Below, piece by piece: positions 31,897 to 45,148 of a DNA stretch of 64,000 nt; position 1 is the first letter of the stretch; the number at the start of each line of letters is the position of its first letter. The notes beneath the pieces were generated by a model. That model was not told the DNA's origin. It searched no databases and saw nothing but the letters and a program-made list of their open reading frames with translations. The position numbers were made by a program, and so were the translations under genes. Location: contig JBBHKE010001874.1 in NCBI GenBank assembly GCA_037447655.1, positions 172,099 through 236,098 of the forward strand, read 5' to 3'. Source of the DNA: Zygnema cylindricum (taxonomy: Eukaryota; Streptophyta; Zygnematophyceae; Zygnematales; Zygnemataceae).

Positions 31897-34800
31897 TCAG
31901 CTTGAAACCCCGGTAACGGCCAGATTTGGGGCCCAAAAGCAGTGGGAGGAAGCTTGAAGTACTCGCAAATGACTATGGGACACTTTACATGAGTGGAGAG
32001 TGAGTCTGGAAAGCTTCCTAAGTTGAAGTATGTGAACCAGTCCAGCCCCACTGACTGAACAATTCGAGATGTTTAAGCTCTCCAGCATTTCCATCCCTGC
32101 AAGTCCCTCGGACCCGAGGATACGTAATAAGAAGAGGTAAATATACAGCATTAGGAAATAAATTGAAAAAAGGATGATATTGAATCAATTACATCACACG
32201 TTTCAACGAAAAAAAAAACAAAAAAGAACAATACAAGATCTGTACATCCATCAAAAACATGTAGCCTGGCTTTTCATTCACAATAACATTCAGCCATCAG
32301 CAATAAATACAGCTTAAAGAGGAATCATATATACAGAGTTTTTTGTGTTAAAGTGAATTATTATTGTCGTAATCATGCAGAAATCTGTACGATTCATACA
32401 AAATTATGTACAATGACTATGGTTGTTTGCAGTAACATAATTGCATCCATATATTATATTCCCCTAATAAAATCCAGTGCTGTAGAAGAGAAGTAGAAGA
32501 TGAATCAGAAACAAAGAGGACAAAATAGTTACCAGAAAGACAGGCCAGGCTTTTGTCTGTGACACGACTGTTTTGACTGAGATTGAGAGATCTCAATCTT
32601 GTTAGTCCTCGTATTTGTTGGACACCGGCATCCGTGATGGTTCCCCCACATAGTTCCAAATACTGAAGGTTCTTCAAGTCTGCGAGACAGACGAAGATAT
32701 TGCCACCAATTAGGACAGAAAGGGAAACAAAAATAATAAAAAACACAAAGAAAAGCAAATGCGAAAAGAAAAAGCAGAGAATTGTATGTAGAGAAGAACA
32801 TACGCTGAAGATGACCCGCACCCACATCAGTAATTTTTGCACCAAAAAGGTCCAATGAGGTAAGTCCTGTTAAAGCTGTGCAGCACATAAACATCCACCA
32901 AAGGGTCAATGAGAGACTGACAGATGTTGATTGCTCACAAGGTTAATGAATAAGTTCCTTATCTAGTTAATTAACTATTGCCTAATTCCTATGTGAAAAT
33001 CAATTAAGCCTCAGGGATTCAATGAAAACCAACAAAACAAAAATTCCCCTAATCCTATAGCCCTCCACTCATTCCCATCCTTTGACATATTTTATTGGCA
33101 ACCATTTTTTATTTACATCTATATTACAGTTAACCACTCTTTTGAGTGAGTGTTTTTCTGACCCACTATCACAAACAAGTGATAATAACACTATTTAAGT
33201 GGCCCGTAGTGGGCCACTTGGCAAAACATGATTCTGTTTAGTTTACACTAAATCCGTTTTAACACTAAAAGAACACTCATAATGTTGCAAAAACAACAGT
33301 ACAACCACAAAAGTTCAGAAGTACAAACATGTGAGACAAGCGAGGCCTGAATCTGTGATAGTATGGGAATCAATATTGAGAGATGTGAGAGCTCGCATTT
33401 TCGCCAAAACAGGCATCCCACTATCTGTCACTTCCGAATAACTAACACTCAGGGACTCCAGACCAGTTAACTCTGTAAGCAAAAGAAAAGAAAAACAGAG
33501 AGAGAATTTGAAAGATCCCAAATGTTAGCACCTTACCCAGATGGCCCTCCAGTTGAACCATATACCTAGCATAAGATCTACTCTAAGTGCACAAAGAGTC
33601 AGCATACATCGTCTTTCATGCTAGGCAGGTAAAATCATGCATGAACAAAAAAAATGACGAATACCTGCATGGCACATTCTGGCTGGACTCTTTTATCTGT
33701 TACACTATCAGTGTAAGACAAAATTACATTATTACAACTAATACAATATTACACCACTACTGTTAAATTATTACAAAAGTTGACTACTACAATTCTCATG
33801 TTTTTACTACACGATAGTGAGGGCAAAGAGGAAATGCCACCCAAGCTATACCGACAGGTAAGCAGCTAAAACCGCAGACAAAGGTGAACACCAGAAACAT
33901 GATTACAAGCCAGAAGTTTGGTACTCACTTCCCAAAAGACGAAGACCCTCATCTCCCACTCGTGTGTCTGTCAGATCCAGACGTCGAAGACACCTGAGTT
34001 CTGCCCTCTCACCAATAGACCCACAGACAATCAGGTCAGATCTAGTAGAGCGTCTACCATCATTAGTGTGGCTTCAAACTTAGCATGGATCAAAAAAGGG
34101 TGGTGCCCGAATACTTAGTGATAAGAATGTGAATAGGTGGGAATTACCTGGGAATTACCTATGTTAATTTGGTTTACAATTTGTTTGCGCCACACTATAT
34201 ATTCCGACAAGTTTAACATCTCAATTATCCAAATTAGTGTGGGTTGTACTCATGGTGGTAGACTGTGTAGGTGATTACTGGATTTGTCCTAAGTGGCAAT
34301 CCTTACATGTTCACACGAGGCATACAAGGCAAACTGTCCCAAAGCTTATTACTACTAATTTAATAGTTGATACCAAACAGCTTAGTGTGATCTATTCTTA
34401 TCAGAATAGATTTATGCTCTTACCTCCTAAATAACGCATGTCGACGTCCGAAACTCCTGTGGAGTCCAAACTCAAATCTTCCAGCTGACTGAGCTCTGGC
34501 AACCCCCAAATAATTATTTAATCCACAAGTTAGACTGCTGTAAGACTCACACCACCACTCGATAGTTTAATTTGTACGCAGCAAAACTAAAGCTAGAAAA
34601 GCAAAAGCAGAAAGAATTACGAGATAAAGATCAGAAGATAAAACTGAAAAAACATAATTGAGGATAAGATAGTAAAGCCAAAAAACTCGTATTCAGAATT
34701 CCTGATGCTGAAGGTTAACTGTTGTAAAGGAAAAAGAACAGCGCTATCCCAAACCAAAATAGAACTGTAGACAACATGCTTTTTGCTATAACATGAAAGA

Positions 34801-37800
34801 CTGATTAACAAATTTACAAACCAAAGAACTAAACCATCTAAAAACGTTCTGACCAATTTAATAAGTAGGTATGCATTAAAGAGATCTTCACCTTCGAGAG
34901 GAGACAAGCCCTTCGTAACACCAGTGTATGCTAAATCAAGATTCTGAAGATTCACCAGCCCTACACATAAAGCAGAAATAAAGAATCAGGACAGAGATTG
35001 TCTGCCAAAAGCTTAAATATTTTATCATTTATCGCTCATTCCTCATGATTCTCCCTCAGGGAAAGCTCCAGAAAAAGAATAAAGACAGATTCCAAGCGAT
35101 CTTAAGCCAAGAAGAATCTCCAAAAACAAATTATACTACCTGGGAACTTTTCCAAATAACAGAGCTTTTATAAAACGCACCATTACAATTCACAAACAAA
35201 GTTACAAACAAATTTATAGACAACGTTTGCACTGGAATAAAAAAAAAAGCAAATAAAAAAATGGGCAGATGTTTCCTTCTTTCTGATTCAAAACACAAGT
35301 AAGGAAATAGTTGAATGCCTTTTTTCTAATAGATACCTTGGAGATATACCAGACCCCTACTAGTGACCTTCCCGCATCTTCCGAGGTTGAGAAAAGTCAA
35401 AGTTGTTAGTCCTGCACAACAGACATCATGCCATATCAGAAAAACTGATGTCCTTATGAACACTTCAACATTTATTAGACACGAATAAGTATTAATTGAC
35501 CAATGCAAACACCAGTTATTGTGTGCTAAACATATAAACCAGGAAAAGCCATTCCATACAAGAATCTTCACAGAATTAACATCTGTAAGGAATTTGGGAG
35601 ACAATAACATGACATTATGGTGCAAAGAATGAGCCCAAATGATATATGTATAAGTACACATCCTATTATATTGGAAGAAACACTGAAACTGAACAGAGAA
35701 GAGATATTGTACAACTTACGACCAACTGTTACAAGCCCAAAATCGGAGATCTGGCAACCAGTCAAACGCAAAATTTTCAGTCGTTTTAAACCTGCAAAAC
35801 ACTCCCAAAATAATATTTTGAGATTGCAGAGCAAATCATCCAATCCCAGAAGCTACAAACGCAGGACAAATAAGATAAACACACCTAACAAAAGGTGATT
35901 CATAAATTCTAAAAAAGAACAAGTACTTGTAAAAGTGAACAAACACCTTTTACTTTTCAAGCCACATAATTTAAGAGACTTATCTTGACAGGTATGCCAA
36001 ACATGTCAGGCGTAGTTCACCATCGAATTCAAATGATTAATGAATAAAACAACTTAACAAAAAACCGAATTCTTCTAGTGTTTAACCTGAAATAGTGAAG
36101 GCTTTGAGAGAGTCATACCGTGTAAACGTGCAAGACCACAATCAGTCACTTTGGACCGTGAAAGGTTAAGCTCCTCCAGTGAAGTCAGCGATGACAATGG
36201 AGGCATATCACTGTCTTTTACTAACTTACACCAACCTAGATTGAGACGCTTAAGTTTTGTCAAGCCTGAGCCCATCTCCCAAAGAAGAGCAAAACAGCTA
36301 TTACTATGTTTTCACAAAACCTTTTTAAAATATAGCTTTGAGTTGATTTTTGGTTCCACAAAGGATTGGTAAAGAGAAGACCGAGATAGAACAAAAATAA
36401 CACAAGGAATTCAACAATGCGTGGATAAATGCCTCTTGCCCTTGATTGTAAAGACATTTTATGTGAGGTATTTAGTGAGGAATGCACGAACTATACCATG
36501 AATTTCTTTACGTTCCATAAAAACCGCAAATTCCCTTTGTATGTTTATTTTCACTCACCCTGAATATGTACAAGGCCTGCTCCAACTGCTGGACAGAGCT
36601 CCATGTCAAGATTTGTAAGGGAATAAAGGCAAGACAATGACTCCATCGCCACAGCTGTGATTTCCGGACAGGCTTTGCAACTCAGACTTTCAAGTTGTCT
36701 ACAGCCTGTATAAGAACAAAGGAAAAATTGTTTGAATAACAAATGAGAAGTAAAAAATAATTACTTGCTTTAAGATAAATTCCTGTCAGCAAAACAATAA
36801 GACACTGTTTCCACAATGTTTCAAGAAAGGGTCAATTACCGCGTAAAAATGAAAGGCCAGCGTCCGTGATTCGACTACAGCCATCAAGATTGATGGTCTC
36901 AAGATTTACTGCTTGGACAAGGTGAAGAAGTCCGGCATCTGAAAGCTGACTGCATCCTGAAAAGTCCACCGAAAGTAAGGAAAACTGATGAAGACCAATC
37001 AGGTACAACCAGGTGTCACTTACTCCCGGATGATTTCTCAAAGATATGTCCTGTCATCCCTTGCCCACGATAAATGCACGTCAGGATGCTGACATTTAGT
37101 AAGATTCAATATGAACATTACCAGCTGCACATCATAACACATGGCGCGCATCTGAGTTGATAGCAAAAACCTCTTGAAAACCATTAAAAGTAAAAAAAAA
37201 AAAATCTCACAACAAGGACAATATGCAGAAAGTTGAATAACTTCAATATAAAATTGAAGGCATTTTTTAGGACCTGAAGATCGCATCCACACAAGGTCTG
37301 GAGAGCTGACGATGTGAGAGATCGACGGGTAGCAAGCTCATTGAAGACTCGCTGACTGAGGTCTCGAGGAAGGTCCTCAATTGAAGAATAACTCGCAATG
37401 TTCTGTTAAAAAAAAACATAATTGGATTCAGGGAAACAGATGCAAATAAAGCTGGGAGGTATGAAATTACTTTGGAGCATCTCTTACAAAAATGGGACCA
37501 ATAAGGAGCACATCACCTGAACTTTGACACTAAATCACACACATCTGAGGAAAAAATCAGGAAACACGAGCTATTCCGCCTTTCAATCTGCATGAGCGTG
37601 ACAATAACAGAAATGGTCTGACAAAACATAGGAACTTGTTATAATGCAGAGTTCAAGATGAACTTTTGAAGCAAAACATGGCTTGTACCGCAAAGAGTTG
37701 TCATCATTGACAAAACTGCCACATAGCAGGCGCAGTTCCAAAGAATTAATGTGTTTCAACAAAGACTTCAACGAGATAAATCCCAAACTTCAAAGAAATT

Positions 37801-39419
37801 AAAAATGCCTGATACGCAAGACATACAATTTTGATTGCTACACATACAATGGAACATCATGATGGCACAAAAAGCCATACGAATGAACACTTCAGCCCTT
37901 TTCAACAGCTAAATACAATCATTTTTTGAACAGTCTTTATGTGTTTCATCTACATAATTTGGATAGAATACTCATCTAGCAGAGCTGAAATAGCCCATCA
38001 TTGCATAACGACACTGTCATTTATTTTTCTATTTGCAGAAAGTGGATGTACAAAATTAGCTAACAAATGTAGATTAAACCAATTGACCACATTATTGTGC
38101 AACACTTCACAGCAAAAAAAGATTGGGGAAAACAAAAATGAGCACATTAATTCTCGCCAAAAAACCAGATTCTTTGAAATCAGTAAGTGACGGTGGCAGA
38201 AACTTGCTCATGTGCAAAACAGGAAGGTAAAAAATCGCTCTATAGAGTCCTTCCAAAACTGATGTCTACTACACGGATAACTGTCCAAGAAGTGCACATA
38301 ATACCAATATCAATTTTCTCAACAATATTGAAGAGGCAAACAAAGCGCACATGAATGGAAAAAAACAACCATAAGCAATATCGTTATCTGCTTCCAAGGC
38401 TTGGAAACATTAAGGCAGCAATGTAAATTTACCATCCATATTTAGTCATTCACTGGGAGAGACAAGCATGAAGATCCAAACACATAAATACTCATACCCT
38501 CGGAATGCAATGGGAAACATTGCAACAATTACTCGCAAATACATTTAGTGAATATCAAGCAATGTCCAACGTTATCAACTGCCTCACAATAATTTGAACC
38601 AAGATAAGAACAAATGAGTCGAGAAAATTATTGCGCCGTACATTACCAAAAAAAAAAAAAAAAAAATGGACAGCAGTCCTTGTTTTTCTCCAGCCACATC
38701 AGTAATAATTTATCACCCACTGACGACATGGGCAGTTTTACAGCCAAAATCCATTTGAAGATTAAGGACTACAAAAAATCCTCTTAACGGAACACAAAAT
38801 GCAGGGAATTCTAGACGATACCTTTGCTATCTGGTACACACAGATATCCTGTAAGGTGCCATAAAGCATTTCTTCACGTTCTGCTTCATGTCGCACAAAT
38901 TCGGTAATCACCCTGTAACAGAAAGCCACATTTTAGGAGTTGTAATGACAAAAAAACAAAAAACTAATGTCACTGACAAAAAAAGACATGACAATCCATG
39001 TATGAGTTACATACATGGACATACCGCAATAAATGTCCTTAAAACATTATACTATATAATTTCATAGGCTTTATGTGCAAGATACCAAACTCACCCTCAG
39101 CAATTCCATAACAACAATGGTGCCAGCCCTCCAGTTCCCTTCAACTATAAAATAGTATTGAGAACAACTTCAAATAAATAGATGGATTACAAAACAAAGA
39201 GCGGAATAAAGGAAAGACTTAAAATCTGACAATGTGGCGGAATCAGTTCAAGAAAAATGGAAGAACATCACAAACATATTCCTCACATATTCCTCTCCAT
39301 TTTCCTGGGCATGCACAAACGAAGCAAGAAAATAATAACCTTTCAGGTGACGGCGATTGTATCTCCAAAATATCAGAGGAATCATCTTCAGGAATCCATT
39401 TGGAGCAAGCTCCTCCCAT
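31897..39419 (-). CDS. leucine-rich-repeat protein of the plant MGGACS family
   Basis: Fifteen exons joined in frame (- strand): 39340-39419, 38822-38912, 37274-37402, 36840-37050, 36559-36705, 36119-36265, 35720-35791, 35337-35411, 34892-34960, 34424-34495, 33929-34000, 33329-33472, 32804-32875, 32533-32679, 31897-32096; 575 residues, close to the roughly 585 of the Arabidopsis homologue (AT1G15740-type RNI-like LRR protein). The N-terminus MGGACSKW has Gly2 for N-myristoylation and Cys5 for possible palmitoylation. An F-box-like helix LPRDLSQRVFNEL is at about residue 68. From residue 110 on there are about 18 LRRs of 24 residues (SLNLSQNSRVTDKSL, DLFGAKITDVGAGHL). Introns after exon 4 are all phase 1 and exon sizes are 69-75 or 144-147 bp, meaning one or two LRRs each. 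It probably acts as a membrane-attached binding scaffold; the partner is unknown. Confidence 0.9.
34052..34263. mobile_element. possible MITE in an LRR-gene intron
   Basis: Ends gtctaccatcat and atggtggtagac are inverted; the interior has tgtgaataggtggga and gcgccacac. Related phrases (gtgtggcccacatcaatggt, gtgaataggtggtag) occur at 55538-55590. No target duplication established. Confidence 0.4.
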
Positions 39420-40732
39420 GATGTACGGCCTTCCCTTACAGAAGAAAAACGTTGGTTAATCCTCTGTTTGCGAAAAACAGAATCTCCTGGTTTTCAACAG
39501 CTTTAAATTCTGATATACTCGCCTTCATTTGTGGTAATGCTCCCTTGTGAAAATCTGGTCTTGTGAGAGCTAAATGGCAATAGCTGCAAGAAAGGCAACA
39601 GTTCAGCTTCATGGCATGCAAAATTTGCCTGCTTGCTTCACTGCTGCAACCAAGTCCTAATAGCAAACAGGATGAGACAAATCTTGCAAATGTGAACATA
39701 GATAAAAAGTGCGACGGATTGCGTCATGTTCACACTTCTATGTGAACATACCATATTTCGTACGATACTTCTTGTTCAGCCGTTTTACAGGAATCCAATT
39801 TGCAACTTAACCAATCATTGTTCAGGTAAGAACGAGCGGTTTTATGTACAGTTCGTTTTGGAACTGTTCGAGACACGCGTCTTCCATGAGTCGTAGTGGT
39901 CTTGAGGAAATGAACCAATGACATGGAAGAATTCATTTAAAAGGGAATCTTCAATAGGCATGTGAATGGTTTTCTACGAAGTTGTAGCCACTCCGGACTG
40001 TTTTTGTCGTCTTTTTCCCAAGATTCTACGTGATTTTGGATGACGAAAATGGAATGTCACGATGCACCCGTACAAGATGGGTTGTCCTAGGGGGGAAGAC
40101 AATATGCTACGTGGCAGCGTGAGCTTAGCTCATACATTTTTGGAATTTACATCGAGATAACGTCTCGGGATAGAAAAAAAAAAAAGCGAATTAAAACATT
40201 TTCTTTCATGTGTCACCAGTCACCACAATCGACGATATGATATATTACGCAAGACAATTGTATATGCACCGACAAAATATCTCATGCCCGGACCAAAAAT
40301 GATTGCGACGTATGACGGAAAAGTTATCCTGCGAAGAAGTTCATTTTTGCAGATATTTCGCCACGCTGTCACGTGGGTCAGCCAACTCGATTCGCATGCG
40401 ATCGCGCAATGGCAAACGTGGCAGATCAAGTTCCGCCCCCTAAGCAAAATCGCCTTGGGCGCCACAGTCCCGTACATTATGACCGTACAGTAGGGGATCG
40501 ACGCTCCCAAGTTTGCATAGCTGTAAAAATTATGACAAACCAGAAATTGAAGGAGCAAAACAAAAAAAAAAAGGTAAAAAAATTTGTTTCGGGTGTTTTT
40601 TTTTTTTTACCACCCTATGCATGCCGGCAACCCCCGGTTCAATATTGGGTGCTTGATGTGTAGCGGTTCATAGATTTGCAGGATTTCGTACACTTCTGTA
40701 CCCGATGAAGTCCGCTGCAGTACAGTACAGTA
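39420..40732. other. 5' flank of the LRR gene
   Basis: Promoter side of the LRR gene, then AT-rich DNA with an A/T-run stretch (40560-40610). Small open frames near 40220-40660 overlap each other on both strands and show no domain. Confidence 0.4.
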
Positions 40733-40957
40733 CACCGCGAATCGTTATTAGCGTCAAGGTTTTTTTATTTTTTTCGCCACTTAAAACATCTTTTATCCGT
40801 ACATATTTGTCGGATTGTGGATCTGACGGTTGCTATTGAAAGGTAGCATTCTCAGCTTCCGATTGGCGGTCTCAAATTGAAAATCCAGCAAGTGTGTACG
40901 GAGAAAAGATGTTTTAAGTGGCCAAAAAAACCTTGACGCTAATAGCGATTCACGGTG
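40733..40957. mobile_element. TA-flanked MITE, family 2, short form
   Basis: 225 bp. Ends caccgcgaatcgttattagc and gctaatagcgattcacggtg. Left flank TA, right flank TC, so the right TA has mutated. Best preserved palindromic interior: cgccacttaaaacatctt and its complement. Confidence 0.85.
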
Positions 40958-41092
40958 TCCTGTACAGTTAGTGCGCCCAACCAGAACCGGCGCAACCCTA
41001 GATTCTCTTCCGTGGAGTCTCGATCCTCACGGGTGCTTACGCTCCACGTCCGAAAAAATGTCGGAACCACAGTACACCGTGTATCGCTATTA

Positions 41093-41533
41093 GTAGTGTT
41101 GGGTATCGGGTAGATTCATATCGCGATAATCTCGATATTCGATATATCGAATATCGATCGAGGAGGATCCTCGATATATCGTACCGAGACCAACATAAAT
41201 TATCGCGATATATATCGCAAAAATTTCGTGTCCGTACAGGTAGAGTACGGAAAACCGTACGAAAAATCGTACGGAGAATCGTACGAAAAATCGTACGGGT
41301 TTTTTGCCCCCCCCCCCCCCACTGAGCGCTCAGTGGGGGGGGGGGGGGGGGGTTTGAAAAAAAAAAAAAAATTTTCATATTCGATATATCGTCGATACCA
41401 TATATTGGCGATATATCGGCGATATATCGCGATAATTTGAAATTCGATATATCGAAGCGATATATCGAATATCGGGTACATGAAATTCGATATATATCGA
41501 ATATCGGCAATGGGTCCTCGATACCCAACACTA
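41093..41533. mobile_element. hAT-like element with CGATATATCG interior
   Basis: 441 bp, ends tagtgttgggtatcg and cgatacccaacacta, perfect 8-bp duplication gctattag (41085-41092 and 41534-41541). The interior is dominated by cgatatatcg palindromes and four cgtacgaaaaat units, plus a C/G hairpin. No coding capacity. Confidence 0.9.
41307..41352. repeat. poly-C / poly-G hairpin
   Basis: A run of 14 C (41307-41320), the palindrome actgagcgctcagt, then 18 G (41335-41352). It should form a very stable stem or G-quadruplex/i-motif pair. It is inside the CGATATATCG element. Confidence 0.9.
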
Positions 41534-41588
41534 GCTATTAGTATTAACATTTTTTACGCCACTTAAAACATTTTTTCTCCGTACACAC

Positions 41589-41893
41589 CATAGTTCAAAA
41601 GTAGGCATTTTTATGGTAGGCCTTTGGTCGGCGCCTTTATCGTAAGTTGTGTTATGGGCTTTTCAAGTGATCTTCTTAGATCGCTTCTTTGATCAACGAC
41701 CGTCCGATCGCCCGAATCTGACGGTGTAAATAAAATAATTGGTCCGAATGTTTTAATTGGTCCAATTTTTGGTCCGAATGTTTTAATTGGTCCGAATAGG
41801 TCCGAATACAATATGGGTCTTAAGGTCATATTGTATGTTTTGCATACAATAGGCATATTGTATGGGCCTACTTTCACCTACTTTTGAGCTATG
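41589..41893. mobile_element. hAT-like MITE, family 1, copy c (nested)
   Basis: 305 bp, ends catagttcaaaagtaggc and ctacttttgagctatg, perfect 8-bp duplication gtacacac (41581-41588, 41894-41901). The target is the gtacacacttgtc block of the family 2 MITE around it. Confidence 0.95.
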
Positions 41894-42185
41894 GTACACA
41901 CTTGTCCGATTTTTAATTTGAGACCGCCAATCGGAAGCTAATATCTTACATTTCGATCGCGACCGTCGGATCCATAATCCGAAAAATGTGTACGGAGAAA
42001 AGATAAGTGGCAAAAAAAGCATTAACCCTAATAGCGATTCACGGTGTAACATTAATTCCAATTAAGATCGGATCGACGTTAATCGATTAATGTTATGGAT
42101 GTAGAAATTAGTACTATTCGCGCTATTTTATGTTCAAGAGCTAGAAAAATAGGGCACTGAATTAGCGTTTCTAACGTTAATACTT

Positions 42186-43134
42186 AGGGTACGTCCCCAT
42201 ATAATCGGTACTTTGATAAAGTATTCTGGACTATAGTGAAGATTCGCCGTACTATTTTGAAGAGCATCCCAATGTGCGAAAATGAAATCGGAACTTTAAC
42301 ATGTGACTTTTGTAGACGTAATTACAACTTGTGACGATTGAAGGCGACTACGAAACTTCCGACGATTAGTGACGCCAACGAAAACAGAGACAGTTGTAGA
42401 CGTCTAGATTTTTGTGAACTTGCAAATGTTTAGGGTTTGGTGACATTGTGACGTCACGCTCACTTGTGACAACGTCGCCGTCACGGATTCAAGAACTTTC
42501 CGCCATGGTTTCCCGATTTCGCTTTTTCTACTTTTCTCACTCGATTTGCCATTAAATAAAAACCTAAAAAAATTAAAAAAAAAAAATTTTAAGATCTTTC
42601 ATTTTATACCAATATTGTCTTGTCTCATTCTAAAAAGTGTGAGATACAAGCGATAGTGTGAGAGGGAGAGAGGAGAGGCGACGACGGCGAAAAAATATGT
42701 AAAGAACCCATGAGTGCAAGTGGAAGTCCGAGACCCCTGCAAATTTTGTTTCGTACATAGCGCGTGACGTGTACGGAGAAAAATAGTGAGGACTCTCCCT
42801 CGTCCAAAAATTTTACAAATCGTGTGGCGCGTGCGTGGTTCGCTTTTCATTCGCTGTTTGGGCGGTACTTGAACTAAAATCACCCCCTCGAGGTGATTTT
42901 GGATGAAGTTTTTTTTTGGGTTGGATTCTCTTGCCCGGGGGTCGAAAAGGGGAAAACGCCAAAATGCGTTCACATAACGACAAACACGCCGTACATCCAA
43001 AGTAAGAATTGACGTTCACTTTACTTTGGTAAAAATGATTTTCTCGTACGGCTAAAGTTTTTTTCAAAGTTCCCTGAAATTTAGGGCAAAAAGACAGAGA
43101 AAAGTATGTACTTTAATACATGGGGACGTACCCT
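42186..43134. mobile_element. family 3 TIR element, third copy
   Basis: 949 bp, ends agggtacgtccccat and atggggacgtaccct, matching the termini at 23894 and 25699. The interior differs (agtggaagtccgagacccct, aaaatcaccccctcgaggtg). No transposase frame and no clear target duplication. Confidence 0.7.
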
Positions 43135-43426
43135 TAATAGCGACAAATGGTATACCGTACTAAAATATTCGTTCAAACATACAGAATCTAAAAGGGAGTT
43201 ACGAGACGATGAACCGCAGGACGATTTTGAAGAAGTCTTCGGTACCGTACAGTTTTTAGGTTGAACGGCACAGCTATGGTACACCAAGTTTAGTTTATGA
43301 AACAAATTGTAAAAAAACCCTAAAAAAAAAAGGAAAATAAAAAAAGTGGTGTGGTAGAAACCCTAAAATACCGACACTGACAACTACTAAGACCCTCCCA
43401 TAATGCCGGCAATAGTGGGAAATGTA
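43135..43426. other. spacer between TIR elements
   Basis: No gene or element end recognised. Confidence 0.4.
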
Positions 43427-44657
43427 CACCGCGAATCGTTATTAGTGTCAAAGTCACTAATTTGGGTTCTTCAAATTTTGATTTTTTTTTCAAATAGGAT
43501 ATATGATTTCAATTTTTCCTTGACGTTAATTAAGGTATCCGTACAAAATAGCTTAAACCCAAAAGTACAATAAAGTATAAATAGTGTGGTGTACTGTTGA
43601 TGTCAGACCGTACATAAATGTACATTTTCAAGTGAAAATTTTACAAAAAATGAATTAAATTATACGAGCACGCATAGGAACGTGCGCTAAAAAAACGGGA
43701 TTAGTCTGACACGTAAGTTAGTATAGCATGTACGGATATTTTAAATTCGCGACGGCGTACGATTTCTAATATTTTGTACGAATACATATATTAATGTATA
43801 TAATCGTACGGCTAATATTCCATTTTTGCTGTTCCCAAATTAACATAATCGCCGAAATTAGAATACACCATAGTTCAAAAGTAGGCTTTTTTATGGTAGG
43901 CCTTTGGTAGGCGCACAAAACTTTGCACAAAACTCGCGCAACGTAGGCATACTGTATGTGTGTGCGTCGTGCACACTCCTGTACGAACGTCCGAATCTGA
44001 CGTAAGATCAAAGTACAGCGCACGCCGCCGGACGAATTTTTTTAGCGAACTGACACGGTGGTGTAGGATGACATTCCGGGGGAAAAGCCACCAACGGGGT
44101 TGGTCCGTAGGTTTTGGTAATTTTTTTGGCATTGTGGTATTTTTTTTTTTTATCGTCCCATACTGCCTGGTTGGTCCACTTGAGGCTTTATTTAGTGTGG
44201 CCCTCAAAATTGAAGACGCTAATATGACAGATTGTCCTTTCGTAAGTTGTGTTATGGGCTTTTCATGTGATCTTTTTAATCGCCTACTTTGATCAGCGAC
44301 CGTCCGATCGTCCGAATCTGACGGTTTAAATAAAAAGTCCCTCAAAACTCACAAAAATATTTTTTTTTGTCCGATTATTTTTCAAAATTTAGACATGTCG
44401 TTTAATTCTCTATCGATCGATGTGCAACTCAACCCTGTCCCTATTTTATTTCATTTTGCGGCCAATACAATATGGGTCTTAAGGGCATATTGTATGTTTT
44501 GCGTACAATAGGCATATTGTATGGGCGTACGGTCACCTACTTTTGAACTATGGAATACACCTTTTTTTTGAAATTTTTCAAATTCTTAATTAGCATCAAT
44601 TACGGTAAATTTTCTTCAACACTATTTAAAATTTGACACTAATAACGATTCGCAGTG
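43427..44657. mobile_element. TA-flanked TIR element, family 2, medium form with nested hAT MITE
   Basis: Ends caccgcgaatcgttattag and ctaataacgattcgcagtg, TA on each side. Without the nested 684-bp hAT element and one 8-bp duplication it is about 539 bp, matching the 552-bp copy at 22897-23448 in size and content (gtacggatattttaaattcg, gcgacggcgtacgatttcta). Confidence 0.85.
43869..44552. mobile_element. hAT-like MITE, family 1, copy d (long form)
   Basis: 684 bp, ends catagttcaaaagtaggc and cacctacttttgaactatg, perfect 8-bp duplication gaatacac (43861-43868, 44553-44560). It shares both ends with copies a-c and e but has about 380 bp of extra interior sequence. No transposase motif seen. 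Confidence 0.92.
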
Positions 44658-44842
44658 TATATGTTTTTGACAAAGCTCGCCACGTGGCATCGCAATGATA
44701 TCAAATTTACGAGCGTCGCTCAAAACGTACGCAGCGAAGTAACGTAAAAACATCGAATTCTATTTGATTCTTCGTACGCCAAACAAGATGTACGAACAAA
44801 TCATAAGCTAGGTTTCCTATGGATCTTAGGTCAACTTTCCTG

Positions 44843-45148
44843 CATAGTTCAAAAGTAGGCGAAAGTAGGCCCATACAATATGCCTATTGTATGCAAAACA
44901 TACAATATGACCTTAAGACCCATATTGTATTAGGACCTATTCGGACCAATTAAAACATTCGGACCAAACATTGGACCAATTAAAACATACAGACCAAAAA
45001 AAATTAGTTACACCGTCAGATTCGGACGATCGGACGGTCGCTGATCAAAGTAGCGATGTAAGAAGATCACATGAAAAGCCCATAACACAACTTACGATAA
45101 AGGCGCCGACCAAAGGCCTACCATAAAAACGCCTACTTTTGAACTATG
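44843..45148. mobile_element. hAT-like MITE, family 1, copy e
   Basis: 306 bp, ends catagttcaaaagtaggcg and cgcctacttttgaactatg, perfect 8-bp duplication ctttcctg (44835-44842, 45149-45156). It carries two aattaaaaca-tc-ggacc blocks. Confidence 0.95.

Larger units (their letters stand above)
41074..42046. mobile_element. TA-flanked MITE, family 2, split by two later insertions
   Basis: Ends caccgtgtatcgctattag and ctaatagcgattcacggtg, flanked by TA. Without the two insertions at 41093-41533 and 41589-41893 and their 8-bp duplications, it is about 211 bp, like the other short copies. It is therefore the oldest of three layers. Confidence 0.9.
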
